DNA of 36,884 bases from an uncultured Pseudomonadota bacterium (GCA_903921785.1 CAIXRH010000183.1:1-36884); one strand, 5' to 3'; counted from the stretch's first letter, positions 8,612 to 16,819 are shown. The notes: generated by a model not told the origin, from the letters alone. Translations and numbers: made by a program.

Positions 8612-9619
8612 CTACTTCACGGTCCAGGTTTCGCCGCCGTAGAGGAGCTTCTGGAGGTCGCGCTTGCCGGTGGCCTTCGCGGTGGTGATCTGGTCGGCGA
8701 CCATCGCCTCGTAGCTCGGGCGCTCCTTGCGGTGGATCACGCCCATGGGCACCGGGAACTCCGGGAAGTCCATGCGGGCGACGATCGCGCCGAAGAACGG
8801 ATCGGTCTCGTCGTGCACCAGGCAGTCGGCGGCGCTCAGGCCTTCGCCGAGCTCCACCACCTCGGGCCGGAGCCCGTTGAGGCGGATGCCCTTCTTGCCG
8901 CCGGCGAACACCATCGGCTTGCCGTGCTCCAGGAACAAGCAGCGCTCTTCGCGGATGGTCTTGTCGGTGAGCTGATCCCACGCGCCATCGTTGAAGATGT
9001 TGCAGTTCTGGTATATCTCCACGAAGGACGTGCCCTTGTGATGGGCAGCGGCCTTGAGCACCTCACGCTGCTCCTTCACGAAGATGTCCACCGACCGGGC
9101 GACGAAGCTCGCGTCCGCACCGAGGGCCAGGGCCGCCGGGGTGAACGGGTGATCGATGCTGCCCATGGGGCTGGTCTTGGTCTTCTTGCCGATCTCGCTG
9201 GTCGGCGAGAACTGGCCCTTGGTCAGACCGTAGATCCGGTTGTTGAACATGATGATCTGCAGGTCGACGTTGCGCCGGCAGACGTGGATGAAGTGGTTGC
9301 CGCCGATGGAGAGCGCGTCGCCATCGCCGGTGGCCACCCACACCGAGAGCTCGGGGCGCGCGACCTTCAAGCCGGTCGCCACCGCGAACGCGCGGCCGTG
9401 GATCGTGTGGAACCCATAGGAGTTCACGTAGTAGGGGAACCGCGAGCTGCAGCCGATGCCCGAGATCACCGCGAGGTTCTCGCGGGGGATCTGGAGCTCG
9501 GCGAACACGGTCTGGGCCTGGGAGAGGATCGCGTAGTCGCCGCATCCGGGGCACCACCGGATGACCTGGTCGGACATGTAGTCCTTCTTGGCGAACGTGC
9601 GGGGCGTCTGGGCGTCCAT
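8612..9619 (-). CDS. korB: 2-oxoglutarate:ferredoxin oxidoreductase, beta subunit
   Basis: A 335-residue thiamine-diphosphate-binding beta subunit of a 2-oxoacid:ferredoxin oxidoreductase. It has the family cysteines in RWCPGCGDY (21-29) and GIGCSSR (54-60), and the TPP/Mg motif GDGDALSIGGN (98-108) with NNRIYGLTKGQ (126-136). With KorA it oxidatively decarboxylates 2-oxoglutarate to succinyl-CoA and reduces ferredoxin, or runs in reverse in reductive TCA cycles. Substrate choice of oxoglutarate over pyruvate is inferred from overall similarity and the two-subunit layout. Its ATG follows the korA stop by 1 nt. Cytoplasmic. Confidence 0.95.
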   Translation of the reverse strand: MDAQTPRTFAKKDYMSDQVIRWCPGCGDYAILSQAQTVFAELQIPRENLAVISGIGCSSRFPYYVNSYGFHTIHGRAFAVATGLKVARPELSVWVATGDGDALSIGGNHFIHVCRRNVDLQIIMFNNRIYGLTKGQFSPTSEIGKKTKTSPMGSIDHPFTPAALALGADASFVARSVDIFVKEQREVLKAAAHHKGTSFVEIYQNCNIFNDGAWDQLTDKTIREERCLFLEHGKPMVFAGGKKGIRLNGLRPEVVELGEGLSAADCLVHDETDPFFGAIVARMDFPEFPVPMGVIHRKERPSYEAMVADQITTAKATGKRDLQKLLYGGETWTVK

Positions 9620-9620
9620 G

Positions 9621-11444
9621 CTACTTGGCCTCCACGACCTGATGATGCTGGATGGCGGCGAGGATCTCGCTGACCTTGAACGCCTTGCCCTGGATCTTGG
9701 GGATCGAGATGCAGTCGATCAAGGTCTTCTCCCGGAGGATCTTCACGAGCTGCCCGAGGTTCATCTCCGGCACGATGATCCGGTCGTACTTCCGGAAGAG
9801 CGCGTCGGTGTTGGCGGGCAGGGGGTTGAGGTGCTTGAGGTGGGCGTGGGCGACCTTCACGCCCTGGGCCCGCGCCTGATCGACGGCCACGCGGATGGCG
9901 CCGAAGGTGCTGCCCCAGCCGACGACCAGGAGGCCACCCTCGTCGCCGTGGGCTTCGAGGTCGGGCACCTTGATCCCCGCGACCTTCTGGGCGCGGATGT
10001 GGACCATGTGCTCGTGGTTGTCGGGGTCGTAGGACACATTGCCGGTGCCGTCGGCCTTCTCGATGCCGCCGATGCGGTGCTCGAGGCCGGGCGTTCCCGG
10101 ACGCACCCAGGGGCGCGCCAGCGTGACCGGATCGCGGCCGTAGGCCTTGAAGCCCTCAACCTCGGTGCGGAACGTGACCGGGAACTCCGGGATGTCGTCG
10201 ACGTTGGGGACCATCCACGGCTCGGAGCCGTTGGCGAGGTACCCGTCCGTCAGGAGGATGACCGGGGTCATGTAGGTGACCGCGATGCGGGTGGCTTCGA
10301 TCGCCATCTCGAAGCAGTCGGCCGGGGTGCAGGCCGCCACGACCGGGATCGGCGCTTCGCCGTTGCGCCCGTAGATCGCCTGCAGGAGGTCGGACTGCTC
10401 GGTCTTGGTGGGGAGGCCGGTGGACGGACCCCCGCGCTGCACGTTCACGATGACGAGCGGGAGCTCGGTCATCACCGCGAGGCCCATCGCCTCGGTCTTG
10501 AGCGCCATGCCCGGGCCGGAGGTGGTGGTGAGCCCGAGGGCGCCGCCGAAGGCCGCGCCGATCGCAGAGGTGATGCCGGCGATCTCATCCTCGGCCTGGA
10601 ACGTCTGCACGCCAAACGCCTTGTAGGAGGCGAGGAACTGCAGGATGTCGGTGGCCGGGGTGATCGGGTAGCTGCCCAGGAACAGCGGGAGGTGCGCCTT
10701 CTCCGCCGCCACCAGCATGCCGAGCGCCGTGGCGTGGTTGCCGACGATGTTGCGGTAGATGCCCGGCGCCTGCTGCATCGGGGGGATTTCGTAGCGGGAG
10801 TGGAAGAGCTCCACCGTCTCGGCGTAGGCGTAGCCGGCGCGAAGCGCGCGGAGGTTCGCCTCCTTGTACGGCTCCTTGAACTTGGCTTCCACCCACTTCT
10901 CGGTGGGCTCCAGCGGCCGGCTGTAGAGCCAGTAGGTGATGCCGAGCGCGTAGAAGTTCTTGCAGCGCTCGGTCTCCTTCAGGGAGAGGCCGAGGCCATC
11001 CACCGCTTCCTTGGTGTTCCGCGCAAGGTCGACCGCCACCACGCGGTAGTCGCTGAGCGAGCCATCTTCCAGCGGGTTGCTGGTGAGGCCGGCCTTCTCG
11101 ATCTCGCGGTCGACGAACTTCTCCTTGTTCGCGATCACCAGCCCGCCCTTCTTGAGGTCGGCGATGTTGACCTTCAAGGCGGCCGGGTTCATCGCGATCA
11201 GCGCCTCGGGCGCATCGCCCGGGGTGAAGATGTCGTGACTGGCGAAGTGCACCTGGAAGCCGGAAACGCCCGCGACCGTTCCGGCCGGAGCGCGGATTTC
11301 AGCCGGGAAATCGGGGAAGGTGGCGAGGTCGTTGCCGAACAACGCGGTGGTGTTGGTGAACTGGGTGCCGACGATTTGCATGCCGTCGCCGGAATCTCCG
11401 GCGAAGCGGATGACCACGTGATCGACAGACTGGGCGGTTTTCAT
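9621..11444 (-). CDS. korA: 2-oxoglutarate:ferredoxin oxidoreductase, alpha subunit
   Basis: A 607-residue fused gamma-alpha subunit. The N-terminal gamma domain (about 10-190) begins with RFAGDSGDGMQIVGTQFT. The alpha pyrimidine-binding domain follows (SYPITPATDILQFL, then QAEDEIAGITSAIGAAFGG), and the C-terminus carries the transketolase-C-like region ending in EILAAIQHHQVVEAK. The ATG at 11444 is preceded by a good ribosome site (AGGAAGG, 4 nt away). The frame upstream is open but is a shadow of the divergent gene. It is first in the korA-korB-HAD operon. No ferredoxin domain is fused, so an external ferredoxin is needed. Confidence 0.95.
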   Translation of the reverse strand: MKTAQSVDHVVIRFAGDSGDGMQIVGTQFTNTTALFGNDLATFPDFPAEIRAPAGTVAGVSGFQVHFASHDIFTPGDAPEALIAMNPAALKVNIADLKKGGLVIANKEKFVDREIEKAGLTSNPLEDGSLSDYRVVAVDLARNTKEAVDGLGLSLKETERCKNFYALGITYWLYSRPLEPTEKWVEAKFKEPYKEANLRALRAGYAYAETVELFHSRYEIPPMQQAPGIYRNIVGNHATALGMLVAAEKAHLPLFLGSYPITPATDILQFLASYKAFGVQTFQAEDEIAGITSAIGAAFGGALGLTTTSGPGMALKTEAMGLAVMTELPLVIVNVQRGGPSTGLPTKTEQSDLLQAIYGRNGEAPIPVVAACTPADCFEMAIEATRIAVTYMTPVILLTDGYLANGSEPWMVPNVDDIPEFPVTFRTEVEGFKAYGRDPVTLARPWVRPGTPGLEHRIGGIEKADGTGNVSYDPDNHEHMVHIRAQKVAGIKVPDLEAHGDEGGLLVVGWGSTFGAIRVAVDQARAQGVKVAHAHLKHLNPLPANTDALFRKYDRIIVPEMNLGQLVKILREKTLIDCISIPKIQGKAFKVSEILAAIQHHQVVEAK

Positions 11445-11473
11445 CACGCCTTCCTGTGGATGAGGTTGCGAGC

Positions 11474-11498
11474 GGGGGCCCGTTATCACGGGCACCCC
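11474..11498 (-). promoter_or_regulatory. Hairpin in the korA leader
   Basis: An inverted repeat GGGGGCCCGT / ACGGGC(A)CCCC with a 4-nt loop lies 30 nt before the korA ATG in the korA-11613 divergent gap. The stem is about 10 bp with one bulged base. It could be an operator or a leader hairpin; no U-run follows it. Function is inference. Confidence 0.4.
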
Positions 11499-11612
11499 CA
11501 CCGCGGGGTGGCCGCGACGGCCCGACGACGCAACGGTGACGCTTCCTTGGCGCAACCGCGCCCCGCTTCGGTGGCGTGCGCGGGGGCCGGTGCGGGGGGA
11601 TACGGTCGACCC

Positions 11613-12011
11613 ATGATCGTCCTCGCCGACGCCGCCGACGCCGAAGCCGAAGCAGTGGCGACCGCGCTCGGCGCCCCGGTGCTCCCGACCGAACGAGCGC
11701 TCGACGCGCGCGCCGCCCGGACCATCCTCCTCTTCGCGCCCCCCGACCGCTGGCGCGGCGTGGTGCTCCGCCTCGCCGGCCTCCACCCCCGCGTCCTGGT
11801 GGTGGCGCCGCGGGGCGCGCCCACGCCGCTGCCTGCCGGCTCGCGGGCGATCGCCCGGTTCGTCCTGTCCTCCGCCGAGGAGGCCCGCGCCTGGGGCGCC
11901 CACATCCCGCTGGGACGACTGGCCGTGGCCCGCTCCGGTGACGCGGCGGCGTGGCGCGCGGTGATCGCCGAGGTGGAGGCCCAGCATCGGCGCGGCGGGC
12001 GGGGGGGCTGA
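11613..12011 (+). CDS. Hypothetical 132-residue protein
   Basis: No family recognised. The protein opens with a beta-strand-like segment (MIVLADA) and alternates hydrophobic strands (TILLFAPP, RVLVVAPRG, RAIARFVLSS) with Ala-rich helices, suggesting a small alpha/beta fold. No signal peptide, membrane segment or cysteine is seen. It ends in a Gly/Arg tail. It stands alone, divergent from korA, with the 13-bp tandem repeat shortly downstream. A GGGGGGA tract lies upstream of the ATG. The call rests on the unbroken frame and ordinary protein-like composition. Confidence 0.55.
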   Translation: MIVLADAADAEAEAVATALGAPVLPTERALDARAARTILLFAPPDRWRGVVLRLAGLHPRVLVVAPRGAPTPLPAGSRAIARFVLSSAEEARAWGAHIPLGRLAVARSGDAAAWRAVIAEVEAQHRRGGRGG

Positions 12012-12089
12012 GCGGTCGGGCGAGGAACAGCCGCCGGCGGGCGGCGACGCAGCGGGCGGGGCCCGACGAAACCACGGCCTCGGGGCGCC

Positions 12090-12141
12090 GGGAGGCGCCG
12101 CCGGGAGGCGCCGCCGGGAGGCGCCGCCGGAAGGTGCCGCT
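12090..12141. repeat. 13-bp tandem repeat
   Basis: Three perfect copies of GGGAGGCGCCGCC (12090-12128) and one degenerate copy (12129-12141), between the convergent genes ending at 12011 and 12171. The unit contains the palindrome GGCGCC. It does not belong to a supported gene. Confidence 0.85.
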
Positions 12142-12170
12142 CAACGGCACCCACGACTACCTAAAACAAC

Positions 12171-13073
12171 CTACCCGCCGGCACCCACGCCGACGGGGAG
12201 CACCCCCGCGTCCCCGAGCACCCGTCGGACCCCGTCCACCGTGAGGCTGTTGCCCGCGAGGTCCCAGCGTGCTTCGCGGGAGAGTTCAGGTGGAAAGGTC
12301 CATGTCGACGGGAAGCCGAGCAGCCGCACCACCTCCTCGGGGGAGAACCGACGCACCACGCCGCGGTCACGGAGGTAGCTGCCCGAGCGTACATTGGACC
12401 GGCCGTACGCCGAGGTGAAACAGTTCGCGATCTCGGTGGGGTCCGTCGTGTCAAGGAAGTGAACGGAGTGACCGTGCGCGCGCACCAGCGCTTCGTCCAC
12501 CGTGAGCTCCGGGTCGGGCTCCGGGTCGAGGAACGCCGCGATCGGGCGGATCGGGGCGATCGGAGGCGGGGGCGCGAAGTCGGCGCGGTGGCGGCCGTCG
12601 CCGTCGCGCTGCGCCACGAGGTAGTAGCGCTGCCGCCGCATGGGAATCCCCAGCGCCGTCGGGCAGAGCAGGCGTTCGCTCAAGGTGTAGCCGGCGCCGA
12701 TGAGCGTCGCCCGGAGGTGGCCGCGGGTCGTGGATTCCACGAAGCCCGGGACGTTCTCCATCGCCACCACCGGCGGACGGAGCTCCACCAGGAGGTCGAG
12801 GACCCGCAAAAGTGCGCGCGTGCGCGGATCCTCGAGGTCCCGCCGGGCGCCGCGCACCGTGAACGGCTGACAGGGCGGGGACATCCACCAGGGCTCCGCC
12901 GAAAACGGCGCGAGCTGGGCGGCGCGCACGCCGACCAGGTTCCACGCCTTCGGCTGAAGCCCGTGGCTGAGCGCATAAGCGGCGTTGGCGTTGGCGCTCT
13001 GGTCGATCGCGGCGTGCACCGGGAGTCCCCAGGCCAACCCCGCGGCGCCGAGCCCGGAGAACAGCTCGAGCAC
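12171..13073 (-). CDS. Dnmt2/TRDMT1-like cytosine-C5 methyltransferase
   Basis: A 300-residue SAM-dependent cytosine-C5 methyltransferase. Motif I is LELFSGLGAAGLA (2-14), motif IV has the nucleophile Cys 68 in MSPPCQPFT, motif VI is ENVPG (106-110), motif VIII RQRYYLVA (147-154), and motif X includes GNSLTV (274-279). Several stretches follow the eukaryotic Dnmt2 tRNA-methyltransferase pattern: RRDLEDPRTRALL after motif IV, CPTALGIP before motif VIII, and the CFT triplet (218-220) with Tyr 223. Dnmt2 methylates C38 of tRNA; a Geobacter homologue acts on tRNA-Glu. The GTG start overlaps the TAG of the upstream lipoprotein gene. No restriction enzyme is nearby. An orphan DNA methyltransferase is the alternative. 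Confidence 0.88.
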   Translation of the reverse strand: MLELFSGLGAAGLAWGLPVHAAIDQSANANAAYALSHGLQPKAWNLVGVRAAQLAPFSAEPWWMSPPCQPFTVRGARRDLEDPRTRALLRVLDLLVELRPPVVAMENVPGFVESTTRGHLRATLIGAGYTLSERLLCPTALGIPMRRQRYYLVAQRDGDGRHRADFAPPPPIAPIRPIAAFLDPEPDPELTVDEALVRAHGHSVHFLDTTDPTEIANCFTSAYGRSNVRSGSYLRDRGVVRRFSPEEVVRLLGFPSTWTFPPELSREARWDLAGNSLTVDGVRRVLGDAGVLPVGVGAGG

Positions 13074-14143
13074 TAGTTCCCGCCGAGCTCCCGCTCCATG
13101 ACCCAGCGCACGACCTTGAGCCGGTTCGCGTCGAGGTTCGCGCTGAACCGCCAGGGGGTGAAGACGATCTTCCCATCCCCGAACGGGAACTCCACGAGCA
13201 TGGGCGCGTCGGTCTCGGTGCCGGTCTCCATGCCCTTGCGCCAGGGCGCGTCGGCGCGGAGGAAGACCTTCGCGTCGTCGCTGGCGTCCTTCACGATGGG
13301 CCAGGCGTCGAGGTCGAGGTTCATCTTGATCGAGTCGTTCCCCAGGGACTTCTGCAGGTCGTCGCTGTGGATGTCGCACGCCAGGAGGCCCGGCTCACCG
13401 ATCTGGGCGGCGTCGGGGTCGGCGCCCCCGTAGAAGTCCATCGCGTTCGGCCAGATCTGCTCGACCACGTCGTAGCTCCAGTCGCTCGCGAAGACGACGC
13501 CGCCATTGGTGACGTAGTCCTTCAGGTTCTGCTTCACCGTGTCGACGGTGGTCGCGTCGCTGCCGTCGCTGGAGTAGAAGATGCCGTCCTCGAGGTGACC
13601 GCCGGCGAAGAAGATGGCGCCGTACCTGGCCATCTCGTCGGGGTTGTCGAGGAACTGGAGCATCTCGTCGCCGGTCTGCCCGTCCACCGCGTGGGCGCCG
13701 CCGATGCCGACGCTCTGGAGCACGGTGTCGAAGTCGTCGAAGTCGCCGGTGATCACCGCGACCTCCACGTCGGCCGACGCGGCGCACTCTTCGTTGGGCA
13801 CCTCGGTCTCCGAGCCGTTGCTCACGTCCACGTCGAACATGTCGATCGTGGTGGAGCCGTACTGGATGTAGACCGTGTACGTGCCGTTCGCGAGGTCCTC
13901 GAGGAGCCAGTTCCCATCGGCGTCGGAGGTGGCCTTGCGGGTGTCGCGCAGCTCGCCGGTGTCGTCGATGACGTGCGTGTAGACGGTGGCGCCTTCGAGC
14001 CACTGGAAGGTCTCGGGGTTGCAGACCTTGCCGGAGATCGCCCCCTCGCCGTGCCCGTAGAGGTCGGGAACGCGGCTGAGCACGTTGTCGGTGTCGCAGG
14101 CCACGGCCGCGAGCAGCACGGGTAAGAACAGGAAGGAGCGCAT
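13073..14143 (-). CDS. Lipoprotein with carboxypeptidase-regulatory-like domain
   Basis: A 356-residue predicted lipoprotein: signal MRSFLFLPVLLAAVAC with lipobox Cys 16. Residues about 33-110 form a carboxypeptidase-D-regulatory-like beta domain (GAISGKVCN, then ATSDADGNWLLEDLANGTYTV). The rest (about 124-356) is an alpha/beta domain resembling class I glutamine-amidotransferase-like folds (VEVAVITGDFDDFD, YGAIFFAGGHLEDGIF, NGGVVFASDWSYDVV), but no catalytic triad is assigned. Its ATG overlaps the TGA of the vWA gene by one base, and its TAG overlaps the methyltransferase GTG. The three genes should be translated together. Likely outer-membrane or periplasmic; ligand unknown. Confidence 0.85.
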   Translation of the reverse strand: MRSFLFLPVLLAAVACDTDNVLSRVPDLYGHGEGAISGKVCNPETFQWLEGATVYTHVIDDTGELRDTRKATSDADGNWLLEDLANGTYTVYIQYGSTTIDMFDVDVSNGSETEVPNEECAASADVEVAVITGDFDDFDTVLQSVGIGGAHAVDGQTGDEMLQFLDNPDEMARYGAIFFAGGHLEDGIFYSSDGSDATTVDTVKQNLKDYVTNGGVVFASDWSYDVVEQIWPNAMDFYGGADPDAAQIGEPGLLACDIHSDDLQKSLGNDSIKMNLDLDAWPIVKDASDDAKVFLRADAPWRKGMETGTETDAPMLVEFPFGDGKIVFTPWRFSANLDANRLKVVRWVMERELGGN

Positions 14144-16125
14144 CAGTAGGACCTCCCCGGGACGAGGACGTAGATGTCGAGCGTGTCGAGCAGCACGGTG
14201 CCGTCGCCGAGCACGTTGAGCGTGAGCTTGTAGACCTGGTCGGAGTCCGCCGCGGCGACCGCCCCGCGGAAGGTCAGGCTGAAGTCGAGCTTCTGGCCGC
14301 CGACGCTGGAGGAGAGGGTGTAGCTCGCGGGATCGATGTTCTCGACGAAGCCGTGCTGGTCGCCGTCCACCTCCAGGACGATGGTGGAGAACTGCACGCT
14401 GTTGGTGAGGTCGGTGATCGCGTCGACGATCGTGGTGCGAAGCGCCGAAGCGCCGCTTCCCGACCACTCGAAGACCAGCTTGTCGTCCACCAGGCCATCG
14501 CCGTCGGTGTCGGCGTAGCTGTTGGTGCGCCCGGCGAGGTCGTTCATCTGCGGGACCGCCAGGGTGCTGGTGACGGCGATGCCGATCAGGCTGGCATTGA
14601 GGGTGCCTGCGGCGCTGACGACGTCGCTCCGACCCGCATCCCCCGGGCAGCCGCCCGGCGCCGCATAGCCGTTCTCGGGGTCCCGCATGTAGTTGTCGGT
14701 GACGTACACCACGACGGGCAAGGCGTAGTCGCGGAAGCCCATGCCGCCGTTGACGCCGATCCCCGGCACCGAACCATCGTAGTTGTCGCCACCGCTGCCG
14801 TTGAAGGGGTCGGACCCCGAGGCGATGAACGGCCGCACGTCCTTCGCGGCCCCGTAGGAGCCGTCGCAATTCATGTCGTAGCCGGAGCCGGAGAGCGCCT
14901 GGTACAGCGCCTCCATCGAGCCCTCCGGGCCATCCACGCCGTTGTGGACCGAGAGCGACGACAGCGTGCTCTGCACCGAGCTGGTGTCGGTGGTGATCGG
15001 CTGCACGAGGCTGTAGACGAGGTCCCCGGTGGTGCCGTGGGTGCCGTCGTTGTAGTCGTCGAACGTCGCCACGCCGTACTGGGCGTCGGGCAGCTGGGTC
15101 TGCAGCTGGGTGACGATCTGGGAGAACTGGCTCGCCATCGAGTTGAGCGTGCCGGTCATGGAGCAGGTGGTGTCGAGCAGGAAGCCGATGTCCCCCGAGC
15201 TCACGCTCAAGGTGAACTCAAAACTCTGCTCCACGTTCGTGCGCTCGGGCACGGTGACGTAGATCCCTTCGATGACGCTGGAGGAGTCGGCGGGGTCGGT
15301 GCCGGCGGAGAGCTCGGCGCCGTCGGTGTAGCTGTCGCCGTCGCTGTCGGGGTCGAGGCGGTCGGTGCCGTAGAGGGCCTCGTCGGCGTCGGGGATGCCG
15401 TCGCCATCGGCGTCGAGATCGGCGCCGTCCCACATGCCGTCGCCGTCGGTGTCCCGCGCGGTGTCGCCGCCGCCGACCTCGTCCCGATCCGCGAAGCCGT
15501 CGCCATCGCTGTCGTCGTCCAGGTAGTCGGCGACGCCGTCGCCATCGAGGTCCCGCGGCTGGCTCTCCCAGGCGGAGGTGCCGGACTCAATGGCGTCGCT
15601 CGCGCCGTCGCCGTCGCTGTCGTCGTCGCGGTAGTCGGCGGTGCCGTCGCTGTCGCTGTCGAGCACGGCGCACTCGGCGCCGATCTCGATGGTGTCGAGG
15701 ATGCCGTCGCCGTCGTCGTCGAGGTCGGCGAAGTTGCGGACGCCGTCGCCGTCGGGGTCGTTGGCGCCTTCGTCGGCGTCGGCGATGCAGTTCTCGTCGG
15801 AGTCGAGGTCGCGGAAGTCGGGCTCGCCGTCGAGATCGCTGTCCCATGGGAGGGTGACGACGTCGTCGTCTCCCGCCTCGACCGAGTCGTCGATCCCATC
15901 GCCGTCGGAGTCAATGTCCTGGTAGTCGGGGGTGCCGTCGCCATCGGTGTCCGTGGCGATGAGGCCTTCGGTGTTCGTGGGATCGACGTAGCCTTCATCG
16001 AGGTCGAGGATGGTGTCCTCGTCCTCGTCCTTCCAGGAGACGAGCTGGTTCGGGTCGGTCGTGCCCCCGCCGCCGCTCGTGCTGCAGGCCCCGAGGCCCA
16101 CGAGGAGAAGGAAGGACAGGCGCAT
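14143..16125 (-). CDS. von Willebrand A lipoprotein with TSP3 calcium repeats
   Basis: A 660-residue secreted lipoprotein with signal MRLSFLLLVGLGAC (lipobox Cys 14). Residues about 33-280 are a string of thrombospondin type 3 calcium repeats (DxDxDGxxD, for example DTDGDGTPDYQDIDSDGDG). A von Willebrand A domain follows (about 312-560): a metal-site motif with Asp 318, Thr 320 and Ser 322 in DIGFLLDTTCSM, and FDDYNDGTHG as the next metal-proximal loop. The C-terminus is a beta-rich domain. Such proteins are usually cell-surface adhesion or matrix proteins. A strong GGAGG lies 5 nt before the ATG. First gene of the operon ending in the Dnmt2-like gene. Confidence 0.9.
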   Translation of the reverse strand: MRLSFLLLVGLGACSTSGGGGTTDPNQLVSWKDEDEDTILDLDEGYVDPTNTEGLIATDTDGDGTPDYQDIDSDGDGIDDSVEAGDDDVVTLPWDSDLDGEPDFRDLDSDENCIADADEGANDPDGDGVRNFADLDDDGDGILDTIEIGAECAVLDSDSDGTADYRDDDSDGDGASDAIESGTSAWESQPRDLDGDGVADYLDDDSDGDGFADRDEVGGGDTARDTDGDGMWDGADLDADGDGIPDADEALYGTDRLDPDSDGDSYTDGAELSAGTDPADSSSVIEGIYVTVPERTNVEQSFEFTLSVSSGDIGFLLDTTCSMTGTLNSMASQFSQIVTQLQTQLPDAQYGVATFDDYNDGTHGTTGDLVYSLVQPITTDTSSVQSTLSSLSVHNGVDGPEGSMEALYQALSGSGYDMNCDGSYGAAKDVRPFIASGSDPFNGSGGDNYDGSVPGIGVNGGMGFRDYALPVVVYVTDNYMRDPENGYAAPGGCPGDAGRSDVVSAAGTLNASLIGIAVTSTLAVPQMNDLAGRTNSYADTDGDGLVDDKLVFEWSGSGASALRTTIVDAITDLTNSVQFSTIVLEVDGDQHGFVENIDPASYTLSSSVGGQKLDFSLTFRGAVAAADSDQVYKLTLNVLGDGTVLLDTLDIYVLVPGRSY

Positions 16126-16195
16126 ACAGACCTCCGCGAACGCACGATGCTACCCGAACGCACCCCCGGAGGCGAAGATTTTTTGCAGATTGGAG

Positions 16196-16234
16196 GTGGG
16201 GCATCGATGCCCCACTGGGACGTAGATGTCCCAC
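16196..16234. promoter_or_regulatory. Tandem palindromes, candidate operator
   Basis: A perfect 20-bp palindrome, GTGGGGCATCGATGCCCCAC (16196-16215), abuts an imperfect one, TGGGACGTAGATGTCCCA (16216-16233). Both carry the half-site GATG(C/T)CCCAC, spaced 19 bp apart (16206 and 16225), nearly two helical turns. They lie in the divergent gap, 71 bp from the vWA lipoprotein start and 138 bp from the HTH gene start. The layout suits a cooperative repressor or activator; which protein binds is unknown. Confidence 0.6.
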
Positions 16235-16270
16235 TTGACGGAGCGGACGGCGGGACCGGACGCGGACCGT

Positions 16271-16284
16271 GACGGACGTCCGTC
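16271..16284. promoter_or_regulatory. 14-bp perfect palindrome
   Basis: GACGGACGTCCGTC is perfectly palindromic and sits nearer the HTH gene in the same divergent gap. The sequence CGATCGTCGG also occurs twice close by (16283 and 16317). Possible second operator; function is inference. Confidence 0.35.
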
Positions 16285-16371
16285 GATCGTCGGGGGGCTC
16301 GATCCACACCCAACGCCGATCGTCGGCGAGCACGCGCCGTGCATTCCCCCGGGGCTCACCTGGAGCCCAAC

Positions 16372-16800
16372 ATGCCTCTCGCCTCCTTCGACGTCACGTG
16401 GACCACCGACGGCGCCGCCTACCGCTTCGTCTCCCCCGACAGCCTCACCCTGCCCGATGGGAAACGCTTCACGATGCCCGTCGGGGCGTGGCTCGGCCTC
16501 CGGGAGGTGCTCCGACTCCTCCCGGAGGCGGCCGGGGCGCCCGTGGAGCTGCCGCCCGGCCCGACCGGCCCCGCGAACCGCGGCCGCGCGTGGCTGCCGG
16601 AGGAGGAGGAACGGCTGCGCGCGGCGTGGATCGCCGGGGATGATGCCACCGAGATTGGCCGGGCCATCGGTCGGTCTCGCGGGGCGGTGATGGCGCGGCT
16701 GGTGCGTATGGGCCTCGTGGACGAGGCGGAGGCGGGCTTGCGATACCCGGCGTCGGCGAGCCGGGAAGCGCGCGCCCCTCAGCCGGCCGAGCCGACCTGA
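16372..16800 (+). CDS. Helix-turn-helix DNA-binding protein
   Basis: A 142-residue protein. Residues 1-60 are a beta-rich region of unknown type (TDGAAYRFVSPD, LPDGKRFTMPVG). Residues about 72-115 form a Myb/SANT- or sigma-region-4-like helix-turn-helix: WLPEEEERLRAAWIAGDDA followed by EIGRAIGRSRGAVMARLVRMGL. It is divergent from the vWA lipoprotein operon across the palindrome-bearing gap, so it may be its regulator, which is inference. A GTG at 16339 would add 11 residues; the ATG is preferred because family-like sequence starts there. The Ala/Arg-rich tail is probably disordered. Confidence 0.78.
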   Translation: MPLASFDVTWTTDGAAYRFVSPDSLTLPDGKRFTMPVGAWLGLREVLRLLPEAAGAPVELPPGPTGPANRGRAWLPEEEERLRAAWIAGDDATEIGRAIGRSRGAVMARLVRMGLVDEAEAGLRYPASASREARAPQPAEPT

Positions 16801-16819
16801 GGGGCCCCAAAAATGGCGA

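Noticed and set aside
7818-8981. 387-residue form of the HAD protein
   Set aside because: The extra N-terminal part overlaps korB by over 350 bp and is Arg-rich shadow sequence; the HAD fold begins after korB.
9588-12011. 807-codon plus-strand frame across korA
   Set aside because: Most of it is antisense to korA. Only the last 132 codons from 11613 lie outside korA and were kept as a separate gene.
12171-13073. Restriction-modification system
   Set aside because: No endonuclease gene is adjacent, and the methyltransferase shows Dnmt2-type features.
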